Origin: Clytia hemisphaerica
Lineage: Eukaryota; Cnidaria; Hydrozoa; Leptothecata; Clytiidae
Length of the DNA: 64,000 bases
Reading direction: 5' to 3'
NCBI GenBank assembly: GCA_902728285.1
Contig: CACVBU010001154.1
Span: 496,001-560,000, forward strand
Shown here: one piece after another, positions 23,201 through 34,100 of the stretch
Numbering within the stretch: the stretch's first letter is position 1
Layout of the letters: every line of letters begins with the position of its first letter
The notes under the pieces: generated by a model
Seen by the model: the letters and a program-made list of their open reading frames with translations, nothing else
What the model was told of the DNA's origin: nothing
Database searches by the model: none
Translations under genes and position numbers: made by a program

Positions 23201-24839
23201 AACAAATTATGTTTCTTGGTTATACTTTGTCAATTTATTCATATTATTTGTTTGCGTTTGAACATCTTGCTAGGATGATTATGAATTTGAGTTATGTCTT
23301 CTTGATGAATCAGCCTTGTAAGGGCTTGTTAAAAAGCTCCATTCAACATATAACACATATTCTTATGGATGAGGTTCTAGTTTAATATCGAATGATGCCA
23401 AACTTCTGAATTTAATCGTACTGACGTGCTAACTGCTGTAGAGACTCTTGATGTCATTTAACCCTATTAAATTCGAACATATTCCCTTTTTAGCATTATA
23501 GTTAAAAAGTTTATTACAAACTACCAAGACAATTTAACTTTCCTTTTTTCACTCATTCTCTCCGTCTTCTTTACAGTCGCCATCTAGCGAAGGTGGACAT
23601 GCGAATAGTGGGTTCACAACTTCTCCCTCATTGGATGACCACGCTAGACACCAAGAAGCAGCCCAATCATTGAACGGTGACCATTCCACACCACCGACCA
23701 ACACCCGACAACAACAACAAGGGCAACAACCTTCACTGAACACAAATCAAGTTCAAATGGAAGAAGAAGAACAAGAAGAAAGTCAGTATTTTATTCTTCT
23801 TTAAGACTTTAAGATTTTAAGATCTGAATCGGGTTACTGTACATCTGCCAGTTCTTTTTTCCCTTCCATATTTGTAACACTTCGAACCAAGGCTAAACAA
23901 ATCACGTCCGAGATTTTAAATAGCTTTAAGTTGCAATTGTTAATTGGTCCTTACTTTTATTTAACATTACAAAATGAAAGGACTGGTAATTGAGAAGAAT
24001 AGTATTAACTCTTCCTTTACAGTTCACCATTTCAGTTTACTGCCATACCAGAAATTGTTACAATTCGAATTAGTTTATTCGTTGTAGTCGACTACCTTTC
24101 CGATTGTCAAAAAATAAGATGAACATTATTTTCATATCTTAACCAACTTTTCTCTTCATTTTCAGGGGGCGTCAAGCTTGGTTTAGGAGATTTCATTTTC
24201 TACAGCGTGCTTGTTGGCAAAGCATCAGCCAATAAAGATTGGAATACAACCATTGCTTGTTTCTTCGCTATATTAATTGTAAGTCTGCACCATTTTTTCA
24301 ATGTCAAGCGAGTTTCAGCAGAAAACATTATGATTTTTCTCTTCTAGAAAAAAATTGTACATGTGGTTGCGGTGAAGGTTAAAGTATTGTTCAATAACTT
24401 TTAACTTCCGGACAAGGATCCTCGACCTTTTGGAAATCCTAAAGTACTCCAATATACTTTAAAGAAGTTAATGTCAACTATTGTAATTGTTAATTTCGTG
24501 CAGTCTATTCTTCTTAAGCAATTTTGTTTAAAATATTTCAATCATCCTTATTTACTCTCAAAAGCAGATCATTAAATCATCTCTGGATAATCTCTGGATG
24601 AAAGTAGAAAAGGAGGTGGGGTAAAGGATAAACAGGTCCAAAAGGGAACCTTATCTAATGAAATTACTTTTTCTTATTTTCAGGGATTGTGCTTAACATT
24701 ATTACTATTGGCAATTCACCGGAAGGCCTTACCTGCGCTTCCCATCTCCATTTTCTTTGGGCTGTTATTCAACTTCGCTACACAATATCTTGTACGGCCG
24801 TACGCCGAAACTTTATCAGTCAACCAAGTATTTATATGA
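20274..24839 (+). CDS. PSEN: Presenilin, catalytic subunit of gamma-secretase, ten exons, complete
   Basis: Exons 20274-20623, 20929-21073, 21197-21264, 21509-21659, 21902-21971, 22482-22580, 22819-23009, 23577-23781, 24166-24278 and 24684-24839 join in frame to 515 aa. The YD catalytic motif of TM6 places the first aspartate at residue 262 (codon split by intron 5), the GLGD motif of TM7 places the second at 435, and PALP is at 481-484. The first hydrophobic segment begins after LQYGAKSV, exactly as in animal presenilins, and LYKYRCY, HWKGPL and [16 protein letters not shown] landmarks follow. The cytosolic loop between TM6 and TM7 (about 310-426) is long, rich in Ser, Pro, Gln and Glu, and includes short Gln and Glu runs; it is the region cut in auto-processing. 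It acts in membranes of the secretory and endosomal pathway, cutting Notch and other type I membrane proteins. The start ATG is the first in frame; the acidic, Ser-rich N-terminus has the usual presenilin character. Confidence 0.96.
22118..22433. mobile_element. MITE in presenilin intron 5
   Basis: TTGGGCTATTCCATTAAATT followed by TCCATACAGGTGGAGGAAC is mirrored by GTTCGTCCACCCCCTTGTAT and GGACATAAAAGGGAATGGCCCA. The inside has repeated ACCCCCTGGAAA words. It lies wholly in the intron and does not touch splice sites. Confidence 0.6.
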
Positions 24840-24923
24840 GATCATTGGGTCGGTGTTTTACCCAAGGACATTACGATTTCATATGATTACCATTGCGTTG
24901 TTTACAACAGACCTTAATAAGAA

Positions 24924-24929
24924 AATAAA
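24924..24929 (+). promoter_or_regulatory. Polyadenylation signal of presenilin
   Basis: A canonical AATAAA lies 85 bases after the presenilin stop codon, and a T-rich stretch follows. It is the first such hexamer after the stop, so the 3' UTR is probably about 100 bases. Confidence 0.55.
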
Positions 24930-25510
24930 TTGCTCTTTGATTTGTTCTTGTGTTTGGCTGAGCCATGGAGGCTAGAGTTGAGACAGCGAGGCGAGGAGCC
25001 ATAATTTACTGATGGGAAAGCTAATGTAGAACAATTCTCTTGAGAGGGAGAGACGGAGAAACTCTTTAATTTATATAAATTATCCTATAAAAAATTATAT
25101 TAGTTTTAACCGAATTCGGTGGAGAGATCCTTGTAATAAAAACTCAATTTGAATATAAAAGATAATATTCCTTGTGCAAAGTTTTCAAGAGCACATAGCT
25201 CACAGTATAAAAATTGCACGGTGATATTTGTAGTAGCAAAGTTTTTGTTTTTGAACTTAGCTGTGCAATAATTTTCTTAATGACAAGCATTCAAATCATT
25301 CAAATTGATTTTATTATCATATATTTTGTAAATTTTTGTTGCATTCATTTTAGATTACTTGTATTACACACTTACGTGTATAGCTTTGTAAAATTCACTA
25401 TTAGATTTTTAGGGTATAGAAAGATACTAAATTAAAATCAGTTAAATTTATTATAAGTTGAAGTCTTCTTTTTCCTACTTCTAATTCTATTCAATTCTTT
25501 GTCCGAATTA

Positions 25511-26012
25511 CTCTTAGGTTCCTAATAAACGAGGGGTCGGGAGATTTTTGAGATTTTATATACAGGCTAAAATCAGGCTATTGAGAACATTGAGTTTAAA
25601 GCCAAAAGGGCTAGAGTTCAATCTCTAACCTTACTCAGGCAAAAAAAAGTGAAGCCTTGAAAAATGCGCCGCATTTTTGACGACAGATTGAATATCTAGA
25701 CATTGATATTTTTCTCGAAATTTAGCGATAAATCTTAGTTTCAATCTGTCATTTGTGTAAAAACCAGGCGAGCCGCTCAAGGCCGCGCAACTTTGGTAGG
25801 ATTTGTTGGCTTCAAATCCTACCAAAGAGATTGACTTCTAGCCCTTCGGGCTTATGCTTCATTAATTGAGAATAAACAAAGGGGCCTTCTCTTTGACAGC
25901 TGAAAATATTCTTAAAAATTAATAAACGGTGGGATCCTAATAAGGTGGGGTTGGAAAATTTTCGAAATATTAACAAGCGGGGGGGGGGGGGCGTTTATTT
26001 GGAACCTAAGAG
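25511..26012. mobile_element. TA-flanked MITE CTCTTAGGTTCC with nested insertion
   Basis: The ends CTCTTAGGTTCCTAATAAAC and its inverse (GTTTATTTGGAACCTAAGAG) are each flanked by TA. A poly-G run of 13 lies near the right end. A second element, the CCCGAAGGGCTAG MITE at 25591-25861, sits inside. A relative is at 27916-28487. Confidence 0.7.
25591..25861. mobile_element. CCCGAAGGGCTAG MITE (copy 2), nested
   Basis: The left arm GCCAAAAGGGCTAGAGTTCA and the right arm TTCTAGCCCTTCGGGCTTAT are imperfect inverses, with a second inner pair TCAATCTCT and AGAGATTGA. The interior AAAGTGAAGCCTT and GGCCGCGCAACTTTGGTAGG sequences match copy 1 at 14505. Confidence 0.65.
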
Positions 26013-26246
26013 TATACATTCAAACTCATGAAAATGTTGCTGAAAGTGGTTCTTTTTTAAGAGCACAAGATTTCGCAATAATGTGACAAAATATTTCCCG
26101 TAACATTTGTTAAAAAAACACACAAATTTTGCTTTATAAAAGTTGGTCCGAAAATATTTTATGAAACACAACGCATCAAATAAAAGAACGTCACGCATCA
26201 CATATAATTAAAAAGAATATTAAGATTAAGATTTAGATTTTATGAT

Positions 26247-26600
26247 ACACACGTATAGTGGTGGTTATCATCATTGAACTTAGGAGGGCTCGAGTTCGAT
26301 ATCCACCGTGTCACTACGATTCGCTTGGCAAGTGAATACACCCTCGCCCGGGCCAACTCATGCCATGTGGGGGGAATTGGGTACCATTACTCTTATTCAA
26401 GAGTGTAGGTAGATCAGAATGACATTGTGAAGAGCCATGGCACTCATAAGGTTCGGCCTCGCATGAGCATCGCTCTCCTAGTGTCATTCGAGAGTCATGG
26501 CATACGCCATTGCTTGGCAGCGTCTATAAAGTGGCAGTGTCGCTCAGCGCTGTGATTCCTACTCCTTCGGGAATATGAGCCATCCCGAATGATTCGGATG
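26247..26600 (+). mobile_element. Candidate tRNA-derived SINE
   Basis: TATAGTGGTGGTTATC resembles the A-box region of a tRNA-Asp or tRNA-Glu and GAGTTCGATATCC resembles the B box, at a spacing that suits an internal RNA polymerase III promoter. The acceptor stem is not intact, so this is not a working tRNA. The unrelated downstream body runs to about 26600. Confidence 0.45.
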
Positions 26601-26611
26601 GCATTATCTAC

Positions 26612-26998
26612 TTTCGCGGGCAGAAACTTTCGCGGGCAGAAACTTTCGCGTTTTAATCAGATTCGAGTAATTTTGCACGGCTGACGATTATTGATATTAT
26701 CGCAGTGACTAGGATTCGGAATGGGAGGAAGAAGTGCAAATTGTTTATTTTTCATTTATTAGCATGTCACTCTTTCGACTGAAGAAAAAAAATGAGGTTT
26801 GAAATAATTTTTTATTCACTTTCCCTAGCCACTCGCGAAAAGTTATTGCTACTAAAATTTAACATTCACAAAAAACCGCAAAAGTTTCTTCTGTGCATTT
26901 TCTTCAAAAAGTAAAAATCGCGAAACATAAATCCGGCGAAATTTCGCGACTTTTCGGTCTCGCGAAAGTTTCTGCCCGCGAAAGTTTCTGCCCTTAAA
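26612..26998. mobile_element. MITE with repeated inverted ends GGGCAGAAACTTTCGC
   Basis: The left end carries GGGCAGAAACTTTCGCG twice in direct order and the right end carries the inverse CGCGAAAGTTTCTGCCC twice. The interior is AT-rich with further CGCGAAA words. No ORF. Confidence 0.65.
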
Positions 26999-27802
26999 GT
27001 ATATCTATCTATGATACAAACACAGTTTTTTCAACTTATAGGAGTAGTCTGACACGGTTTTTTTTGGGACACCCTGTTACTTACAAAGTAGTGGTATATG
27101 CTTCTTTGCTGAATTATAGCTTAGAGGAAACTTTTGAGGAGCAGAAATAATCTGAAAATGTACACTGTCCTAAAATGAAACATGTATCTGATATGAAACG
27201 GAAACATCTATGTAAAAATGAAACCTTTAAACTGGACTTGGGGTTATGGGGTGATGGGGTTATTCAAACAGTTGTAAATTTATGACTTTTTGCCAAAAAG
27301 TGCTGAATTCTTTTCTGTTCAATTATTAACTTATCCTATGAAAAAGAAATTAGGAATAAGGAATATCGGCTATTTAAAATCATGTAAAAGTGGGAATAAA
27401 AGTTTCTAAAATCTCCTACCAAAAGAAACGGACATAAATTTAGTCTTCTTGAACTCTTTTCTTTGAATATAAAAACATTCCCATTTTTGTTTGGAAATAA
27501 AATTTACAAAAACATTTATATTAATTTAGCTATCACTTCATAAAACCTATGAAAACACAAAACTATAAAACTTTTAAAACGAGTGACAAAAATTAAGATT
27601 TCTGCCTAAGGCTAAGAAATTGAAAAATGTAAAAGTTAAAGTACGATAAAGCAAAACCTTGAATTTAACTTCGCTTACTGGAAAAAACTTAAAAATATTA
27701 AATTAAAATATAAAAAGAAATAAGGCACAAGAAAATATAAATACAAAAACAGTCATAAGAATTAGCAGTGTCAGCATCGATATTTTTATGCAAGTGTCTT
27801 CT

Positions 27803-30800
27803 CTAATAGTACTTCATTCCTGTAAAAAGGAAAATAAAAGAATGGATGAGCTTATCAAAGAAAAAAACTCTAGGCAGTACGGGAAACATTGTACGTTTTT
27901 ATGTTTTTGGGGCTACTCTTAGGTGCCAAATAAACGGGCACCCCCGCTTGTTAATTTTTCGAAAATTCTCCAACCCCCCGCTTATTAGCCCCCCCCCCGT
28001 TTATTGATTTTTAAGAATATTTTCAGTTAGCAAGAAGAAGTCACCGTATTTTGCTCCAAAAAGCCTGATTTTAACCTATATTTACCTAATTTTTGGGTTT
28101 TAAGAAGTACAATCTCCAACCACAGATATCTGTAAAGCCCGAAGGGCTAGATTTGCAGCTTTGTTCAAAAAGTGAAGCTCATCTTTGGAAGGATTTCCTA
28201 CCAGAGTCACGTGACTAAAATATGCAATTTCACCGGTTTGAGAGATGTGAAATAGCGTTTGCCACCTAATTTTTTTGATATCGCGCTCCGAAAACAATCA
28301 AAATGCTAGATCCTATCCATCGGCACGAAATTTAAAAAGTCAAATTTTAGCTTCACTTTTTTTTGCTGGAGAAAGCTTAAAGCTGCAAATCTAGCCCTTC
28401 GGGCTTAGATATCTGTGTCTCCAACCCTCTCGGCAATAAGGCAAAAAATTTTCACCCCCCCCCCCCCGTTTATTTGGCACCTAAGAGTATACTTGCAATG
28501 CCAGGGAGTAATTTTTGATGTTCTCTAAATCTTGTTGCTCTAATGCTTAACCATGACATAAATTTAGGTGGGGCACTTTTTAGTTAGAGCTGTAAAAGGG
28601 GTGCAAATCAATTTTAGGGAAAATGATCTTTATTCCAGAATTTTTCGCAGGGTCGTCTAAAATTCGTGAACAACGAAAGATTTCTTCCCTTAAAATATCA
28701 TTCCTTTCCATCCACATGTAAAGCCTAACTTAATATAACAAACTTACTGCATGGTCCGACGTAAGACATTGAGATTGCACCCTTTGATTTGCACGTGGCC
28801 ACGGCCATGGTACACGGGTTGCCGTAAGTACGTCCGTCACTTCCGCAAATTGGCGAAAACTCACGTGTGCATGCTTCAGAGCATTTGGTACCTTAGAAAT
28901 AAAATATTGATAACATCATGATAAAACAGACCTGGAACCGAGGAATAAAACAAATAATTCAGATACATAATCGACATTTCCCAGATTTGTTGAGTTGTAA
29001 AGAGGGTTCAAACAATGTTGATACTTTAACAAAGTATACTCTAACAAAGCCATCATATGCTGATAAAGTCACGTATAAGATAACGAAGCTTTCTAGACAA
29101 ACAATCTTTTTTATCACTATTATAAGAAAAATTCTGAGTTCCCCTAAATCAACATAATTTTCAAGAATAGCGAAATGATGGAAGAACACAGATTTTTCAC
29201 TTACCGCAGTCTTCGATACGTTTTCCACGCATATAGAATTGAGCATTACAGCTTCCACAGTAGTTCGCAACACATTGTGCGCGCGGGTATTTCGGACAAT
29301 AAGCACCAGCGCATGGGTTGCTCACGCATCGCACTTTCGGTTGTCCCCTACTGCATTTTTCTAGAAATGGAATGATAAAATCAAAATTAAGGAAATGTGA
29401 AAAATTGAAATTGAAGATCAAAGAATAAAGAATATCCAAAGAAGCCTTATCCCAAAGTTTGACGAAGGTGCTTATATATCTGATAAGGCTTAAAGAGAAC
29501 ACAAAAACTTTGTATAACAAGTCTGAGTGTAAAATAAATGGATTTTGTGTTTGAATATCAATAAGCACACAATTATGAAAAGAAAGTTCTTACTGCATCT
29601 TCCGGAGTGCGCCTTTCTGATTTTTCCGTTGCTTATACACATGGCTTTACGTAATTCACAATGATTGGCGTACGTCTTGGAGTCTGTTCCGCACACTGGA
29701 CGGTAACGGAAACCGCAACGCTTGTTCACACGGCATCGGTTAGCTAAAAAACGAATATCAGTAAATATTAGTATTGAAATTCTAAATCCACTTAAATATG
29801 TTTAACCCATATCGAAAATCTGATCGAAATATCCGATATCCCATAAAGCAAAGTCTATTTTGTTGAGGGGCTATTACAGATAATGAAAATTTTACTTTCG
29901 TCATCTTATTTACTGCTCTCGTCATGGGCAAAATTTGCCTCGGCCCTGTGGAAATCTTTAATTTCTAGAGTCTAGCTGAAATCCACTTCCGCTAAAACTA
30001 ATAAATAATTTGCATATAACAGCTTTAGTAGAGAACTTACCACACGGACCGGTATGACGTAACACAATTGATTCATCACGGCATGTATCTTGTTGTAAGC
30101 GACATAAGCTGGCGTACGTCTTTCCGTTCGTTCCGCAGACACGATTTCTATCGGACGGACATTTCAACGGACAGGTCGGTTCTTTACATTTTCCGTGATG
30201 TTTGAGTTGAACACGACCTCCACTTCTACAGGTACCAAAGTTCATCATGCACTCATTTCCGTATGTTCGGTCGTCTGTACCGCAATACGGGTCCCACATT
30301 TTGTTACAAATCGGACTGCATTTCACTGAAGCGAAAAAAAAACAAATCATATTAAGTAAGTGACAAAATGATTATTAAGTATACCAAAATCCGAAAGAGA
30401 GTTCGGAATGCTATTTGGAAGAAACACGAAGGATACGCAGATAATTTACACACACAAGATTTAATTATAGAGTGATTGCAATCAAGAAGTTACGAAGAAG
30501 CTCATTTTACATACCGCATTTCCCGAAATGTTTGAATTTAACGACACTTCCGGTAGCGCAGGATTTTTGCTGCAATTTACAGAAACTTTCATAGGTGTTG
30601 CCGTCAGAACCACAGACTTGCTCTTTGTCAGCGGAATCGCAACTGTCCGGACATGCAGGGTTTCCGCATTCACCTTCATAAGCAAGACCGACTTTCCCAC
30701 CAGTTTGACAGGTCTTTTGTTGCATGATGCACTGGTTGTCATAATTCTTGCCATCTGTTCCGCATTGAGGTTCGTAATTAAACGGACAGACCTTGACGCA

Positions 30801-31175
30801 TTTTCCTGGAAGATGAAGAAAATGGTCACGTTATTAAAACGAGGAAAGAAAATAGTAAGAAATTGGCTGGAAATTTAAACGACTTTATTCCAAATTTAGA
30901 TAATGAAATTCGAAGAAATCTTTGAATAACTCAAGAATAGTAAAGGGTCAAAAGGTTCTAGTTCTTCTGCTGCGAAATACGTTTAACACAAAACAATGAA
31001 AATGACAAAACGTCCATACCACACTCCCCATCATGCATTTTAAAGATCTTTGAACTTTTCACACAAGCTTTCATTTCCATTTCACAGTTATTTGAGTGAG
31101 TTTGACCATCACTGCCACAAACTGGTTCATATACAGCAGGACAAATCATCGAACATTGTGGTACACTGGGTCCAG
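27803..31175 (-). CDS. Giant gene exons 54-60: seven Kazal domains, YCGGC module, five-residue C-terminus
   Basis: Exons are 31020-31175, 30515-30805, 30041-30325, 29594-29743, 29205-29360, 28748-28891 and 27803-27819 (residues 2583-2981). Exon 54 is Kazal (P1 Ala, [11 protein letters not shown]). Exons 55 and 56 hold two Kazal domains each, with P1 Phe and Ser (exon 55) and Lys and Ser (exon 56). Exon 57 is Kazal (P1 Phe, [11 protein letters not shown]). Exon 58 is YCGGC ([22 protein letters not shown]). Exon 59 is Kazal (P1 Arg, [11 protein letters not shown]). Exon 60 is only 17 nt, behind a strong polypyrimidine tract and TACAG, and encodes RMKYY and TAG. No clear AATAAA was found close downstream on this strand, so the 3' end is not fixed. 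Confidence 0.8.
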
Positions 31176-34100
31176 CTGTAAAGATGACGAAAGTGAATGA
31201 AGAGTTATATCACACCACGAAGAAGAACCTTACGATAAATATACCTCCAACTTATATTACCTCTTCAGCTTGCACACCTATAGAGTAATTCTATATGAAA
31301 AGAATTGCACTCCTCGCGTTTTCGAATTCATTAAAACCGGCTGTAAATAAAATTTTTGTTGGCGAAATTATTTCAGAATTTCAGAATCGACCACTTTATA
31401 TGTTTAAAGAGATTCAGCCTATTTGAGCAAAAATTACTACTTCAACTTCAAAATTATCATGAGTTTTACCTGCAGCAAAGGGTTTGATCAAAGATCTTGG
31501 TTCTGGACGAATAACTAAAATGGAAAGATGGCGAAATTAATAATTTGATTAAGTCTTAGGCAAATAAAATATACCGATATGTTTATTAATTGTATGTGTT
31601 TTGTAGAAGTAACAAGTCATAAAGAAGAAACAATCATTCCACAAACTTACGGCAGTCGACTTTCTTGTCATTCACAAAGAATTCAGCATTACATCCACCA
31701 CAATAGTTGCCTTGACAACGAGCTTTAGGGAAAGCAGGACACGTGCTCGTGTCACATGGGTTCACTGCGCATGTCACGATTGGAACGTTGCGTGGACATT
31801 CTGAAAATGTGCAAATAAAATTAAGTATGAAAGTTTTCATAGTTAACAAACTTTTCAGGTGAATGAAATGGCAAATTTTTCTTCAAGCCTATATTGCTAT
31901 CATTGGACCTCAAAAACAAGCTTCGGTACTTTATAATGTAGCAGAAAATTATTTCATTTGATCTTACATTAGCCTAATTTTTACGTAAGAGCTGTCCGAA
32001 AAAAAACGTACCAGAACACTGTCCAGTATGCTTGATAGTGAGCGAATTGTCCAAACATTTCTGATAATTGAAGACACATTTATTGGCCATCGTTTGTCTG
32101 TTGGAAGCGCAAACAGGGTCGTATTCGAATGTACAAACTCTCATGCAACGTTGCTCTGAAATGATGCAAATTGTGATTTATTAGAATTGACTAGAACATG
32201 AATTAATGAAAAGTATATGTTCACTGGATATGAGAACAAAGACGGGTGGAATATGTAGTAACTTAACTCACGTTACGACAGTTGTAAGGCACTATTTCAT
32301 TATCCGTTCATTTTCGCGAGTGAACTAACGATGGTTGACCTCAATATTGAAAACAAAGAATGATAGAATCCAGAAAGGTCTTTTCCCAATTAATTCTACT
32401 TTGAATCAAGATTTTGGAAGCAACTGTGAAATCCAAGCTCCAATGCAAATTGCGTACTTCTCTAAGTAAACCCCAATCTATTCTCGGAACGGAGACAAAT
32501 TCTTTCCAGTAGTTTAATCTCAAATCGATAACCTACCTCGACTCAAATTTGATTCTTCGTCATCATAACAGTTGGGTTGTCCTTGGCCAGGAGCTTTTTC
32601 AGTACCTTGTTTCTTAACACCTTTCTTATCTACACACCAACAATAACCGGTGGAGCCATGGCATTGTATTTGTTTGTAAGCGCCGCTTTCATCACATTGT
32701 GGTTTGTATGAGCCAATCAGAAGAGGGCCATTCTCTGCTGATCTCACTTCGTTCTGACATGGTGTCAAATCTAAATAAAAAATGATTGCACATAAAAAAT
32801 GTTTCTTTTTTTCTTATATTCCGGTCGGAAACCGGGACAGTAAGACTCAAATCACGACAAATGCAATAGCAGATACATAGTCAATAAGGCTAGACAAAAA
32901 TGCGAAGGAAAGGCTTCTTATTCGCCTAGATTGATCCTTCACTCTCAATATGAAATTCTATTCATAGTTCCGACTCGAAATTGTTGGAATTTCATAAAAC
33001 GTTTTTTCTAGATTTTCACCTTTATCAACACATGGTCCTTGATTTTGGAGGATGATTTTATTATTTTCACATTGAGCAACTTTGAGCAGACATTCGTTGG
33101 AGTAAGTTTTTCCATCACTTCCACAGAAGGGTTCATAGTTAAATGGACATCCTTGGCTACACCTCTTCTTCTCTTCAAAGAAAAAAAAAATCGAGAATTT
33201 AAAATTTAGTAGTAGAATCAATGAATTGCTGATCGATATAACTTCAAAACACCTGATTTTTATAAAAAAACCTGGTGCACATCATTTGGTTGTATACCGC
33301 TGAAGACAGTGAGATTCTGAGTAAAATTCTGTCTTTTAGTACTACGAAATCAAATTTAGAAGAAAAATATTACGGCAAATTAGCACACAGTAGCGTACTA
33401 GACAGGAGGGCGCAAAATTATATTACGAATAGATAATAATAGTGTCATAAAATATGCTCTCCTACACAAATTTTGCGTCCCTCTTGTCTACGCTACTGGC
33501 ACATATTCTTGAAATATTTGTGAAATATGCAAAATGTTGAAACAGAGAACTTCTTTATAGACTTCACTGAGACGGAAGAATTCTTAACACGAATCTAAAA
33601 CATTAACTTACTGCATTCGACTTGTTTTCCATTGAGGAAGAATTGTGCTTTACATTGCCCACAATAATTGTTCTTGCACACAGCTTGTGGATAATCATCA
33701 CATAAAAGTTGGTCACATGGTACGAAGGTACATCCCACTTGTGGAGTACCTCTTGGACATTGCACTTCTTTCAAAGAGTCTGTGGTAATAAAAAAACAGT
33801 TCTTAGTTATCGAGTTGCTCTTTTTCTAAGTGTTAATGATGAGATTTGCTCTGATACAACAAGAGATCATCTCAGAGATGCTTGATTCTGGTTGGTTGAT
33901 TTTGATTTCATAAGGTTGCTTTTATGCTTTTTGTCATAAAGTGTTTTTTAGTGTGTTTTAGTGTGTCTTAATAACTCGAATATCTCCAAATAAAATGTGT
34001 CGAATGTCTCGAACAAGTCGTCCTGCCCCTCCATTTAACAAGCCCTTATAAAACGTTTCATTAACTCGAAGAAGTTTGTGTTCTATGTTCGAGTTATGGA

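Larger units (their letters stand above)
24840..27802. other. Intergenic region between presenilin and the giant gene (converging 3' ends)
   Basis: No coding exon is recognised. The region contains a TA-flanked compound element at 25511-26012, a tRNA-like SINE candidate at 26247-26600, an inverted-end element at 26612-26998, and a repeat at about 27160-27240 that is also present at 45068-45150. The part from 27250 to 27800 is plain AT-rich DNA, probably partly 3' UTR of the giant gene. Confidence 0.6.

Noticed and set aside
26247..26320. Functional tRNA gene
   Set aside because: A and B boxes are tRNA-like but no acceptor or anticodon stem can be paired; a SINE head is the better reading.
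30528..30878. Plus-strand ORFs opposite Kazal exons (also near 44024, 46141, 52595, 55540, 56614)
   Set aside because: They are shadows of the conserved minus-strand Kazal and thyroglobulin exons and lack splice or protein evidence.
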